This document shows, piece by piece, positions 16,404-24,595 of a DNA stretch of 52,405 nucleotides. Origin of the DNA: Myroides phaeus (GTDB taxonomy: Bacteria > Bacteroidota > Bacteroidia > Flavobacteriales > Flavobacteriaceae). Numbering within the stretch: position 1 is the stretch's first letter; each line of letters begins with the position of its first letter. The translations under genes were made by a program, and so were the position numbers. The DNA lies in NCBI RefSeq assembly GCF_900099675.1, contig NZ_FNDQ01000019.1, forward strand, positions 1 through 52,405. The letters are read 5' to 3'. The notes beneath the pieces were generated by a model, which was not told the DNA's origin, searched no databases, and was given only the letters and a program-made list of their open reading frames with translations.

Positions 16404-17015
16404 ATGAAAGCACTTTTAGTTGTTGATTTACAATATGATTTCCTGCCAGGCGGAAGTCTTGCTGTAACAGATGGAGATAAGATTATTGATGTTATTAATG
16501 ATATTCAACCCAACTTTGATTTAATTGTAGCCACACAAGATTGGCATCCTGCTAATCACAAAAGTTTTGCTGTGCAACATCCTACTCATCAATTATTTGA
16601 CGTAATCGATTTAAATAGCATTCCTCAAGTATTGTGGCCAGAACATTGTGTTCAAGGTACAAAAGGAGCAGAATTTACTTCAGCGTGGGACAACAATAAA
16701 GTGGCCGCTATCTTTAGAAAGGGAATGAATGTAGAAGTAGATTCGTACAGCGGCTTTTATGACAATAACAAATTGTCAAACACCGGATTATTAGGCTATT
16801 TAAACGATAAAAACATAACTGAATTATACATCTGCGGATTAGCAGCAGAATTTTGTGTGTTTTTTACAGCAAAAGATGCCAAAGAAGCAGGAATAGAAAC
16901 TTACTTCCTTGACTTTGCAACCAAACCAATCACAGCAGAAGGATTGGTACAAGCCAAAGCTACTATGCAAGAGCTTGGAATTAATATAATTGAAGATAAA
17001 AAAGACCTTTTTTAG
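16404..17015 (+). CDS. pncA: Nicotinamidase
   Basis: Hydrolyses nicotinamide to nicotinic acid in NAD salvage. The 203-residue protein is of normal size. The catalytic Asp is D8 in LLVVDLQYDF; the metal site is in ATQDWHPANHKSFA (Asp and two His); the catalytic Lys is in FRKGMN near residue 107; and the nucleophile is the Cys of GLAAEFCVFF near 151. All triad residues are present. The next gene starts one base after its stop codon, so the pair is very likely co-transcribed. Confidence 0.94.
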   Translation: MKALLVVDLQYDFLPGGSLAVTDGDKIIDVINDIQPNFDLIVATQDWHPANHKSFAVQHPTHQLFDVIDLNSIPQVLWPEHCVQGTKGAEFTSAWDNNKVAAIFRKGMNVEVDSYSGFYDNNKLSNTGLLGYLNDKNITELYICGLAAEFCVFFTAKDAKEAGIETYFLDFATKPITAEGLVQAKATMQELGINIIEDKKDLF

Positions 17016-17016
17016 A

Positions 17017-17559
17017 ATGAAAAAATACAATAAACACAATTTTTTTAAGCATACTTACTGTGAATGGAAAGAAATTTCTAATTCTTTTATAGCTGGTCGT
17101 GAGCCGAGTTATAAGAGCAAAGCAGGGAGTATGTATTACTTTGACGAAAACGGTGTAGCCAGATACGCAAACCACTGGGGTAGAGCAGCTAACTGCCGTT
17201 GGAAGTTAATCAGTACAGAGAAAAAAAACAATGTTTATTGCTTAGCTTATGCTACGTGGGATAGCTTCTTTCCCAACAATGAAAACGAAGCTTTATATGC
17301 AATTATCTATAATTCAGTAAAAAAAGATGTGACTTTTAAGCACAAAGGTTGTCTTAATAGTGAAAACAATCTGCTAAGGACTGCAAATGAGACTGCCAAG
17401 AGGATCACAAAACTCAAGGAAATAGTAGAATCAGACCAGTGGTACAAGCATTTTGACTTCATTGACATAGAAGAGGCGAGAGCATACTTTATTGAAGGCT
17501 TAATTAACACCAATAAGGACTTTTTATTGCTAAAAAGAGAATTATTGTCACAAAATTAG
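17017..17559 (+). CDS. Protein of unknown function following pncA (180 aa)
   Basis: I do not recognise this family. The ATG at 17017 is chosen because it follows the pncA stop with one base between them; an in-frame start at 16990 would overlap pncA. The notable block is SMYYFDENGVARYANHWGRA followed by CRWKL, near residues 44-67, with the look of a small beta domain. Two Cys (in NCRW and GCLNS) and a helical, acidic C-terminal half (EEARAYFIEGLINTNKDFLLLKREL) are visible. No signal peptide or membrane helix. The context suggests a link to NAD salvage, but this is only guilt by association. Confidence 0.72.
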   Translation: MKKYNKHNFFKHTYCEWKEISNSFIAGREPSYKSKAGSMYYFDENGVARYANHWGRAANCRWKLISTEKKNNVYCLAYATWDSFFPNNENEALYAIIYNSVKKDVTFKHKGCLNSENNLLRTANETAKRITKLKEIVESDQWYKHFDFIDIEEARAYFIEGLINTNKDFLLLKRELLSQN

Positions 17560-17642
17560 TTAATCTAATAATTATTTTCAGTAAATTAGCACTCGTTACT
17601 TTTAAGTTTAAAAGGCAAATTAAAAACTAAACATTGAAATTT

Positions 17643-18227
17643 ATGAAAAAAATTACTTTATTAGCAGCTTTATTAGTAGGTGGAATCTTAACTTCTAATG
17701 CACAAAGCAAATTACCAGTAGAGACTCCAAAATTGTCTGCAAAAGTTGGAGAAACACCAATTAAACAAGGAAATTGGATTGTAGGTGGTGCGTTAGGTTC
17801 TACAGGATATAGCTTTGAAGAAGAAAGTTTCAATATCAACTTTACACCAAGAGCTGGTTACTTCGTATCTGATGGAATTGCAGTTGGTTTAGAATTAGGA
17901 GCTGGATTACAAACAGTAAAAGGTGATGATAATGAGTGGAATTACAAAGTAATGCCTTTCGTTAGATACTACTTTCCTGAAGGAGCAAGTGAAACAGGAA
18001 GATTCTTTGGACAAGGTGCTGTAGGTATCTCAGGTGCTGAAGTTTCAGGAGATAGCGATACTTCTTTTGCATTCAATATCAATGCAGGGTACTCTCACTT
18101 CGTTAGCCGTAACGTTGCTTTAGAAGCAATTGTAGGATATAACTACAGTAAATCTAATCAAGCAAGTGCTTCTGCACACAATGGTTTAGGTTTATCTTTA
18201 GGTTTCCAAATTTTCTTAGGGAAATAA
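17643..18227 (+). CDS. Outer-membrane beta-barrel protein
   Basis: A 194-residue protein with a signal peptide (KK, then LLAALLVGGILTSNAQ, cleavage after NAQ or before QSK at about residue 20). The mature part is strand-rich and glycine-rich (WIVGGALGSTGYSF, GYFVSDGIAVGLELGAGL), with alternating patterns and a terminal aromatic GLGLSLGFQIFLGK. It resembles small OmpX/OprF-like barrel proteins of the Bacteroidota. I start it at the ATG 17643; the TTG at 17634 is an unlikely alternative. Confidence 0.85.
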   Translation: MKKITLLAALLVGGILTSNAQSKLPVETPKLSAKVGETPIKQGNWIVGGALGSTGYSFEEESFNINFTPRAGYFVSDGIAVGLELGAGLQTVKGDDNEWNYKVMPFVRYYFPEGASETGRFFGQGAVGISGAEVSGDSDTSFAFNINAGYSHFVSRNVALEAIVGYNYSKSNQASASAHNGLGLSLGFQIFLGK

Positions 18228-18255
18228 TTATTGAAATAAATAAAATACTATTATT

Positions 18256-18290
18256 AGAAAGCCCGACTTATGCAGTCGGGCTTTTTATTT
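18256..18290. terminator. Bidirectional terminator between the barrel gene and the thiamine kinase gene
   Basis: AAAGCCCGACT (18258-18268), loop TATGC, AGTCGGGCTTT (18274-18284), followed by T-rich sequence. The two genes converge on it. Confidence 0.93.
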
Positions 18291-18310
18291 TTATATCACT
18301 TTTACGTTTC

Positions 18311-18973
18311 TTAATCGTGACACTCCATCATTAATAAATCACCTTCTTCATAAGTAATTGTAACGAGTCCGTCTGCCAAAACAGAATTACTACTTCCTGT
18401 ACGTACACCCAAAATAAGAGATTCATTCTTTAACGGATACAACAAGTTTTCAGTTACAATACCCTTTACAGTACCAATAGGAATTAAAGAGATAATTGTA
18501 TCCTTTTCATACCATTTCTTAAACAATTTTGGCAAAGGATAAATTCTTGAGTGGTCGTCAAACAATGTAATTTTAAGTTGATCCTTAAACCTCACAATAT
18601 TTGTGATATTCGTAATTGTGTGATCAGCACGCTTACCCGTTGCCCAAATAACATTTGCAGCCGGAATACCACGTTTAATTAAATATCTAAATGCTTTTTC
18701 TAAATCAGTTGACTCCTGATCTGCCAGATGTACAATCTCAATAGGGTATTGTTTTTTGCGATAAGCATCCGCATCAAACCCTCTATCAAAATCACCGATT
18801 AAAACATCTATCTTAATCCCTAATTCCATAACCCTCTCAATAGCAGAATCTAACACTACCACAAGAGGAGACCACTCTAATAATTGATCCATTAAATTTC
18901 GGTCGCAGGCCTCTCCATTAGCAATAATTAAAGCAGGCTCTTGGTCGTCTCTGACGATATGATGTGATGACAT
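18311..18973 (-). CDS. Thiamine pyrophosphokinase (thiamine diphosphokinase)
   Basis: Transfers pyrophosphate from ATP to thiamine. The first half has LIIANGEACDR, VVLDSAIERVMELGI, the catalytic IGDFDRG loop and DQESTDLEKAFRYL, the family signature; the second half is the thiamine-binding beta domain (ILGVRTGSSNSVLADG). I use the ATG at 18973 (MSSHHIV) rather than the codon at 18994. The protein is 220 residues. It is alone on its strand and converges with the barrel gene. Confidence 0.9.
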   Translation of the reverse strand: MSSHHIVRDDQEPALIIANGEACDRNLMDQLLEWSPLVVVLDSAIERVMELGIKIDVLIGDFDRGFDADAYRKKQYPIEIVHLADQESTDLEKAFRYLIKRGIPAANVIWATGKRADHTITNITNIVRFKDQLKITLFDDHSRIYPLPKLFKKWYEKDTIISLIPIGTVKGIVTENLLYPLKNESLILGVRTGSSNSVLADGLVTITYEEGDLLMMECHD

Positions 18974-19039
18974 TGTCTTAGTTTTAAAAAGCAAATTAAA
19001 GTATAAAGGTTAACATTTACTCAAAAAAATAAAAAAAAG

Positions 19040-19070
19040 TTCGTCAAACAACAGAATAACTTTATATTTG
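19040..19070 (+). promoter_or_regulatory. Predicted promoter of the rhodanese gene
   Basis: TATATTTG (19063-19070) matches TAnnTTTG exactly. TTC at 19040-19042, one base off TTG, stands 20 bp before it. The start codon is 26 bp downstream. Confidence 0.6.
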
Positions 19071-19095
19071 GATACTTAACATTAGATTTGAAAAA

Positions 19096-19404
19096 ATGGC
19101 AAATTTATCACAAGAGCAGTGGTGGGAAAATGCGCAAGCAGACGCTAACGCTGTTATATTAGACGTTCGTACAGAAGAAGAAGTAGAAGAAAAATCAATT
19201 CCTGGAGCAATCAATATAGATATCTACCAAGGACAAGGATTCTTAGACGAAATCGAAAAATTAGATAAAACAAAAAGTTACTACGTATACTGTAAATCAG
19301 GAGGTAGAAGTAACCAAGCTTGTTTATTAATGGGACAATTAGGTTTTGATAGCACTTTCAACCTTTTAGGAGGAATTACAGAGTGGGAAGGACCAATTAA
19401 ATAA
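19096..19404 (+). CDS. Single-domain rhodanese-like protein
   Basis: A 102-residue cytoplasmic sulfurtransferase-type domain. ILDVRTEEEVEEKSIPGAINID is the substrate-side signature. The active-site loop YVYCKSGGRSNQ has the persulfide Cys at residue 66 and a loop of rhodanese size. The C-terminal GGITEWEG block completes the fold. The sulfur donor and acceptor are unknown. It has its own promoter motif and terminator. Confidence 0.93.
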   Translation: MANLSQEQWWENAQADANAVILDVRTEEEVEEKSIPGAINIDIYQGQGFLDEIEKLDKTKSYYVYCKSGGRSNQACLLMGQLGFDSTFNLLGGITEWEGPIK

Positions 19405-19409
19405 AGTAT

Positions 19410-19440
19410 TAAGTCAACTTCGGTTGGCTTTTTTTCTTTT
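19410..19440 (+). terminator. Terminator of the rhodanese gene
   Basis: AAGTCAAC (19411-19418), tetraloop TTCG, GTTGGCTT (19423-19430), then a run of T. Confidence 0.88.
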
Positions 19441-19485
19441 TAGTTCTATTATCTTTTTTAAGTAGTATATACAGTTTTGCCTTTG

Positions 19486-19493
19486 TATATTTG
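19486..19493 (+). promoter_or_regulatory. Predicted -7 element of the lipid kinase gene
   Basis: TATATTTG, exact to TAnnTTTG, 59 bp upstream of the ATG at 19553. Confidence 0.5.
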
Positions 19494-19552
19494 CCCAATC
19501 AAAGCATAAACAAACGTGTTTTAAAGATTTCAATGCTTTAGTATTAGTAATT

Positions 19553-20431
19553 ATGACAAAAATATATTTTATCGTTAATCCAATTTCAGGAAAAGGCAAA
19601 CACAATATTACATTAGATTACATCAAGCCTTTTTTTGATGAATCACAATATGATATACACGTATCATTTTCTACTTATAAAAAGCATGCTATCGAATTAA
19701 CGCAACAAGCGATTGCTGCACAAGCGGATATTATTGTAGCTTGTGGAGGAGATGGAACCATTCACGAAGTAGCAACAGAATTAGTTGGCACAAATATTGC
19801 GTTTGGTGTTGTACCTGTTGGTTCTGGAAATGGGCTTGCTTCAAACCTTTCTATTCCTAAAGACATCGAACAAGCAATTAAGCGTGTTAGAGATGGTAAA
19901 ATCTTTAGTATGGATGTAGGAAGTGTTAATGGGGAGTATTTTTTCAGTAATATGGGCTTCGGAATTGATGCAACGATTATTGATAAGTATGAAAAGTCAG
20001 GGAAACGCAAATTAGGTGCGTATATCAATGCTGCTTTAAACTCAGCACAAGAATACGTAGCTAAAAAAATGCTTGTTACCTATAATGGCAAAACAAAAGA
20101 AGTAAATCCTTTACTACTGTTCATCTCAAATTCAAATGAGATGGGCTATAATATGTCATTAACGCCTAAAGCGAGTTTGACAGATGGAAAATTAGATTAT
20201 TTAATGGTTCCAAGAATTGGACTATTAAAGCAATTAACGTTTGGATTGTACGTACTGCTTAAAAAAACAGAGAAGTTTAGAAAGACAGATTACGTTCAAA
20301 CAGATGTAATACAAGTAGAGATAGTAGACCAACAAAAGAATGGTTTACAAATGGATGGAGAGTATTATGAATATGACACAAATAAATTTGAAATAAAAGT
20401 TTCACAAGGAGCATTAAAAGTCTTGTGTTAA
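19553..20431 (+). CDS. Diacylglycerol kinase family lipid kinase (YegS/DagK type)
   Basis: A 292-residue ATP-dependent lipid kinase. NPISGKGKH is at residues 9-17, the phosphate-binding ACGGDGTIHEVA at about 62-73, and VPVGSGNGLASNL near 85. The C-terminal half has the GFGIDATII and GLQMDGEYYEY motifs of the family. The lipid substrate (diacylglycerol, phosphatidylglycerol or a sphingoid base) cannot be told from sequence; sphingolipid-producing Bacteroidota make a sphingoid role possible, but that is speculation. Confidence 0.9.
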   Translation: MTKIYFIVNPISGKGKHNITLDYIKPFFDESQYDIHVSFSTYKKHAIELTQQAIAAQADIIVACGGDGTIHEVATELVGTNIAFGVVPVGSGNGLASNLSIPKDIEQAIKRVRDGKIFSMDVGSVNGEYFFSNMGFGIDATIIDKYEKSGKRKLGAYINAALNSAQEYVAKKMLVTYNGKTKEVNPLLLFISNSNEMGYNMSLTPKASLTDGKLDYLMVPRIGLLKQLTFGLYVLLKKTEKFRKTDYVQTDVIQVEIVDQQKNGLQMDGEYYEYDTNKFEIKVSQGALKVLC

Positions 20432-20498
20432 TAAGGGTTTTCTTACCTTTTAAGGGTAAACTTTAGCCTATTATTTTCCTTTACTTATATAAAAAGTG

Positions 20499-20506
20499 TA
20501 ACTTTG
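20499..20506 (+). promoter_or_regulatory. Predicted -7 element of lpdA
   Basis: TAACTTTG matches TAnnTTTG, 40 bp before the ATG at 20547. Confidence 0.5.
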
Positions 20507-20546
20507 TAGAATTAAGTAAAACAACAAAAAAAGAAAAAAATATATT

Positions 20547-21950
20547 ATGAATTCATTTGACGTAGTTGTAATTGGTTCTGGACCTGGAGGATATGTGTCT
20601 GCTATTCGTTGTGCACAATTAGGATTTAAAACAGCAATTGTAGAGAAGTACCCTACATTAGGAGGAACTTGTTTAAACGTAGGATGTATTCCATCAAAAG
20701 CATTATTATCTTCTTCTCACTTAGTAGAAGAGTTCGGACATTTTGCTGATCATGGAATCGAAGTTGCAGGAGACTTAAAAGTTGATTTAGCAAAGATGAT
20801 CGAGCGTAAACAAGCGGTAGTAGATCAAACGTGTGCTGGTGTTAAGTTCTTAATGGACAAAAACAAAATCACTGTTTTTGAAGGAGTTGGATCATTTGAA
20901 AATGCAACTACTATCAATGTAACTAAGAATGACGGATCTGTTGAAACAATCACTGCTAAAAACACGATTATTGCAACGGGGTCTAAACCATCTACATTGC
21001 CATTTATCACTTTAGATAAAGAAAGAATCATCACTTCTACTGAAGCGTTAAAATTACCTGAAGTACCTAAACACTTAATCATTATTGGTGGTGGAGTAAT
21101 CGGTCTTGAATTAGGACAAGTTTACTTAAGATTAGGAGCTCAAGTTTCTGTAGTTGAGTACGCTGACAGAATTTTACCAACTATGGATGGTGCTTTGTCA
21201 AAAGAATTACAAAAAGTATTGAAAAAACAAGGAATGAAATTCTACACTACTCACAAAGTTCAAGGTGTTGAGCGTGAAGGAGATGTAGTTAAAGTTTCTG
21301 CGTTAGATAAAAAAGGAGAATTAGTAACTTTAGAAGGTGACTACACTTTAGTAGCTGTAGGTCGTCGTCCTTATACTGATGGATTAAATGCTGAAAAAGC
21401 AGGAATCAAATTAACAGAAAGAGGACAAGTAGAAGTTAACGATCATTTACAAACTACTGCGCCAAACGTTTACGCTATTGGTGACGTTATTCGTGGTGCT
21501 ATGTTAGCTCACAAATCTGAAGAAGAAGGTGTGATGGTAGCTGAGTTCTTAGCTGGTCAAAAACCACACATTAACTATAACTTAATTCCTGGTGTTATTT
21601 ACACTTGGCCTGAGGTTGCTGCTGTTGGAAAAACAGAAGAGCAATTAAAAGCTGAAGGAGTAGAGTACAAAGCAGGAAGTTTCCCATTCAGAGCTTTAGG
21701 ACGTGCAAGAGCAAGTGCTGACACTGATGGGTTAGTGAAAATCTTAGCTGATAAAAACACTGACGAGATCTTAGGTATCCATATGATCGGAGCTCGTTGT
21801 GCTGACTTAATCGCTGAGGCTGTAGTAGCAATGGAGTACAGAGCATCTGCTGAAGATTTAGCAAGAATGTCTCACGCTCACCCAACTTTTGCAGAAGCTA
21901 TCAAAGAAGCTGCATTAGCTGCAACTGACAACAGAGCAATTCACTCATAA
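20547..21950 (+). CDS. lpdA: Dihydrolipoyl dehydrogenase (E3)
   Basis: FAD flavoprotein that reoxidises dihydrolipoamide of the pyruvate, 2-oxoglutarate and branched-chain dehydrogenase complexes. The 467-residue protein shows the FAD motif GSGPGG at residue 10, the redox pair in GGTCLNVGCIPSK (C42 and C47), the NAD motif IIGGGVIGLELG near 180, the second FAD motif VYAIGDVIRGAMLAHK, and the C-terminal HAHPTFAEA with the catalytic base. No E1 or E2 gene is adjacent. It is transcribed alone. Confidence 0.97.
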   Translation: MNSFDVVVIGSGPGGYVSAIRCAQLGFKTAIVEKYPTLGGTCLNVGCIPSKALLSSSHLVEEFGHFADHGIEVAGDLKVDLAKMIERKQAVVDQTCAGVKFLMDKNKITVFEGVGSFENATTINVTKNDGSVETITAKNTIIATGSKPSTLPFITLDKERIITSTEALKLPEVPKHLIIIGGGVIGLELGQVYLRLGAQVSVVEYADRILPTMDGALSKELQKVLKKQGMKFYTTHKVQGVEREGDVVKVSALDKKGELVTLEGDYTLVAVGRRPYTDGLNAEKAGIKLTERGQVEVNDHLQTTAPNVYAIGDVIRGAMLAHKSEEEGVMVAEFLAGQKPHINYNLIPGVIYTWPEVAAVGKTEEQLKAEGVEYKAGSFPFRALGRARASADTDGLVKILADKNTDEILGIHMIGARCADLIAEAVVAMEYRASAEDLARMSHAHPTFAEAIKEAALAATDNRAIHS

Positions 21951-21973
21951 TTGTAATAAATTATAATCAACAT

Positions 21974-22012
21974 AAAAAAAGGTTTAAACTTAACGGTTTA
22001 AACCTTTTTTTA
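21974..22012 (+). terminator. Terminator of lpdA
   Basis: GGTTTAAAC (21981-21989), loop TTAACG, GTTTAAACC (21996-22004), with A run before and T run after. Its sequence is similar to the next terminator at 22728-22765. Confidence 0.93.
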
Positions 22013-22029
22013 TGTCATTTAGTTTTAGT

Positions 22030-22037
22030 TATATTTG
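22030..22037 (+). promoter_or_regulatory. Predicted -7 element of the first lipoprotein gene
   Basis: TATATTTG, exact to TAnnTTTG, 27 bp before the ATG at 22064. Confidence 0.55.
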
Positions 22038-22063
22038 CATTAACAACGAATTAACAATAAAAA

Positions 22064-22669
22064 ATGAAAAATACTTTTCTATTCTTGGCTACATTGGCCT
22101 TAATCACTTCGTGTTCAAGCAGTGATGATAATTCACCTTTAGATCCTATAAGCTCACAGCCTTATAATCCATTAACAAGTTTAACAGAATTAGAAGATGG
22201 AAAATATCAATATGTAGGAAATGACATCGGTAATGGTAAAGTTGGGATAGTAAATCCTACTTCTGGAACTTGTAAAGAAAATGATTTATTAGTTGTTTAT
22301 AAAACAGATCAAAAATTAGACAGTATAACTTATGCTAATTATAAAACTGTAATAGGTAAAAAAAATGAAATAAAATGTGAGAAGATTGGTGGAGAATATG
22401 ATCGAGTATTAAGAAATAACAGATTAAACGCTACTGGAGTTTTAAGTACTCAAATGACTGAAGATGCCAAGATACCATTGACTGAAGAAGAAAAAAAAGA
22501 AAACCCAGGAAAAGAATTTAAAATTGAACGTAATCTTATTTATAAAGGGACAGTTGAAATAGGAAAGCAAGGAGGTTATTTAAGAATTGAAGATCATTTA
22601 TCTGGATACAAACCAGGATCCCAAATAAAAGGGAAACCATATTTATACTTCAAAAAAATAAATGAATAA
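22064..22669 (+). CDS. Putative lipoprotein, first of a tandem paralogous pair
   Basis: A 201-residue secreted lipoprotein: lipobox at LITSCSSS, so the lipid Cys is at residue 17, followed by Ser/Asp/Asn-rich sequence. The core block LEDGKYQYVGNDIGNGKVGI, then SGTCKE, the central VLRNNRLNATGVL and the C-terminal QGGYLRIEDHLSG with PYLYFKK are shared with the next gene. No known domain. The mature protein has two Cys (TCKEND and IKCEKI) that could form a disulfide. Probably anchored at the outer or inner membrane facing the periplasm. Confidence 0.8.
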   Translation: MKNTFLFLATLALITSCSSSDDNSPLDPISSQPYNPLTSLTELEDGKYQYVGNDIGNGKVGIVNPTSGTCKENDLLVVYKTDQKLDSITYANYKTVIGKKNEIKCEKIGGEYDRVLRNNRLNATGVLSTQMTEDAKIPLTEEEKKENPGKEFKIERNLIYKGTVEIGKQGGYLRIEDHLSGYKPGSQIKGKPYLYFKKINE

Positions 22670-22727
22670 ATATTTTTATTATCATTCTGTAAATTATGAT
22701 AATAATATGTGAGTTTTTATTAAAAAT

Positions 22728-22765
22728 ACAAAAGGTTTAAGCTAAATAGTTTAAACCTTTTTTTA
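22728..22765 (+). terminator. Terminator of the first lipoprotein gene
   Basis: AAAGGTTTAA (22731-22740) pairs with TTAAACCTTT (22751-22760), then seven T. It resembles the lpdA terminator, which suggests it arose in the same duplication as the lipoproteins. Confidence 0.88.
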
Positions 22766-22816
22766 TTGACAACATTTACATACATTAGTGCTTAACAAAC
22801 CATTAACAATTGTGTT

Positions 22817-23407
22817 ATGAAAAAATATTTATTCTTAATCGCTTCTATAGCAACAGTAGTTGCGTGCTCAAATAGTGATAATAGCGAACCAGAAGATCCA
22901 ATATCAAGTAAAGTATATACACCGTTAAAAAGCATTGAAGATTTACCAGAAGGTAAATATCAATATATCGGTAACGATCTTGGAAGTGGGAAAGTCGGTA
23001 TAGCTAAGAAAGCTTCGGGAACTTGTAAAGAGAGAGATTATATTTTAATATATAAAAAAACAAGCCAAAAAATTGACAGTATTTTATATTATAGCCATAC
23101 ACCAGTTATTAGTCAATTTAATGATTTAGAATGTCCATTAGTAAGTAATGTGCCTCGTGTATTAAGAATGAATAATCTTTTAGCTGCGGGTATTTTAAAA
23201 ACAAATATAACTGAAGATTTTTATGAGTTTTTTGGAGCAGATGAAAATTCAGGTTCTACCCGTGAATTAAGGCGTAAAGGTATTTATTCTGGTAACATAG
23301 AAATTGGCGAACAGGCTGGCTATTTAAGGATTGAAGATAGATTAAGCAACTTTAAATATGGAACACAAACTGCTTCAAAACCATATTTATACTTTAAAAA
23401 AATGTAG
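22817..23407 (+). CDS. Putative lipoprotein, second of the tandem paralogous pair
   Basis: A 196-residue paralogue of the preceding protein. The lipobox is VVACSNSD, with the lipid Cys at residue 17. Shared blocks are LPEGKYQYIGNDLGSGKVGI, SGTCKERD, RVLRMNNLLAAGIL and QAGYLRIEDRLSN with PYLYFKK; both keep the two mature-part Cys. The middle insert differs: the first copy has EEEKKENPGKEF and this copy has FFGADENSGSTREL. The upstream sequence TTAACAAACCATTAACAATT mirrors the leader of the first gene. No terminator is seen after it. Confidence 0.8.
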   Translation: MKKYLFLIASIATVVACSNSDNSEPEDPISSKVYTPLKSIEDLPEGKYQYIGNDLGSGKVGIAKKASGTCKERDYILIYKKTSQKIDSILYYSHTPVISQFNDLECPLVSNVPRVLRMNNLLAAGILKTNITEDFYEFFGADENSGSTRELRRKGIYSGNIEIGEQAGYLRIEDRLSNFKYGTQTASKPYLYFKKM

Positions 23408-23472
23408 AACTTCTGAATTTAAATATTCTAAATACTAACATTCTATTAGCTAATTTATGTAGTATTTATTGT

Positions 23473-23480
23473 TAGATTTG
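23473..23480 (+). promoter_or_regulatory. Predicted -7 element of the 133-aa gene and tag
   Basis: TAGATTTG matches TAnnTTTG, 30 bp upstream of the ATG at 23510. Confidence 0.5.
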
Positions 23481-23509
23481 TTTTTTAATCAAAGACAAAA
23501 AATAGCTAA

Positions 23510-23911
23510 ATGATTTCATTTAATAAAGACACTAAACAATTAGAAATAAATGATAACTATAAAGGTAGACTAACCTCTTCAAGGATTATGTCTACCTTTA
23601 TTCTTGTTATGGGAATTGTAAGACTTACTACTGCCAATTGGAATACACCAAAAGAAATGGACTATGTATTTACTGGTATTGTAGCTTATTTTTTATATAT
23701 AACAGTTAAAAACTTCTTATTAAAAACAGCAGGTAATAAGATTGATAAAACTGCTATCAAATATGTTAAACTCCCTAAAGGATTGGCTACAAAAGCAGTA
23801 ATAAAATTAAACAACAAAAAATCAAGAGAGGTTTTTGGTCTGAAAACAGCTGAACAACGCACTGCTTTTAAAAAGGTATTAACTGATGCGAAAATAAAAG
23901 TAACGAACTAG
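23510..23911 (+). CDS. Small membrane protein of unknown function (133 aa)
   Basis: No family recognised. The first 20 residues are polar and PH-like (FNKDTKQLEINDNYKG); then two hydrophobic segments at about 28-43 and 55-70 suggest two membrane helices with a short loop; the last 60 residues are basic and would lie in the cytoplasm (KLNNKKSREVFGLKTAEQRTAFKKVL). It precedes tag by 3 bp and must be co-transcribed with it, although no functional link is evident. Confidence 0.7.
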   Translation: MISFNKDTKQLEINDNYKGRLTSSRIMSTFILVMGIVRLTTANWNTPKEMDYVFTGIVAYFLYITVKNFLLKTAGNKIDKTAIKYVKLPKGLATKAVIKLNNKKSREVFGLKTAEQRTAFKKVLTDAKIKVTN

Positions 23912-23914
23912 TAT

Positions 23915-24463
23915 ATGGCAGTAAAAAAACACTACTGTGATTTTTGTAATGAATTGCCTGAAAAAACAGACAATCCAAACAAATACTACCACGATTACGA
24001 ATATGGTTTCGAATTATCAGATGATACTGAATTATTTGAACGTTTAATCTTAGAAATAAATCAAGCAGGGTTAAGTTGGAATACAATCTTGCAAAAAAGA
24101 GTGAACTTTAAAAGAGCTTATGAGGAATTTGACATACCAACTGTAGCAAATTTTTCAGAAGATAAAATTACGTCTCTTTTACAAGATAGTGGTATCATTC
24201 GCAATCGTTTAAAGATAAACGCAGCAATTTACAATGCAAAGAAAATCATGGAATTGCAAGAAGAGTTTGGAAGTTTCAAAAATTGGTTAGATTTGCACAT
24301 ACAATTCGATTTAGAACAATGGCTCAAATTATTTAAAAAGCAATTTAAGTTTGTAGGTAAAGAAATTGTCAATGAATTTTTAATGAGTACAGGATATTTA
24401 GACGGAGCACATTTAGAGAACTGTCCTATCTATAAAAACACAAAATTTCATAAAAAGGTTTAA
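23915..24463 (+). CDS. tag: DNA-3-methyladenine glycosylase I
   Basis: Removes 3-methyladenine from DNA in base-excision repair. The 182-residue product has the family N terminus with a zinc-ligand Cys (HYCDFC), the YYHDYEYG motif with a His ligand, LILEINQAGLSWNTIL with the active-site Glu, and a C-terminal GAHLENCPIY whose His and Cys are four residues apart, like the zinc ligands of E. coli Tag. All ligands are present. It is preceded by a membrane protein gene and followed by a terminator. Confidence 0.94.
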   Translation: MAVKKHYCDFCNELPEKTDNPNKYYHDYEYGFELSDDTELFERLILEINQAGLSWNTILQKRVNFKRAYEEFDIPTVANFSEDKITSLLQDSGIIRNRLKINAAIYNAKKIMELQEEFGSFKNWLDLHIQFDLEQWLKLFKKQFKFVGKEIVNEFLMSTGYLDGAHLENCPIYKNTKFHKKV

Positions 24464-24518
24464 AATAATATTCTTTTACTTAGATATAACAAGTAAATAA
24501 ATAAAAAAGAAAAAAATT

Positions 24519-24555
24519 AACTCTCATCGTGATTAGCGATGAGGGTTTTTTGGTT
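24519..24555 (+). terminator. Terminator after tag
   Basis: AACTCTCATCG (24519-24529) and CGATGAGGGTT (24537-24547) pair over 11 bp with one G-U pair, followed by six T. It separates tag from the HipA-like kinase operon. Confidence 0.88.
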
Positions 24556-24595
24556 AATATTGCAACATACTTTTAAAGAAAAAAAAAGATAATTA

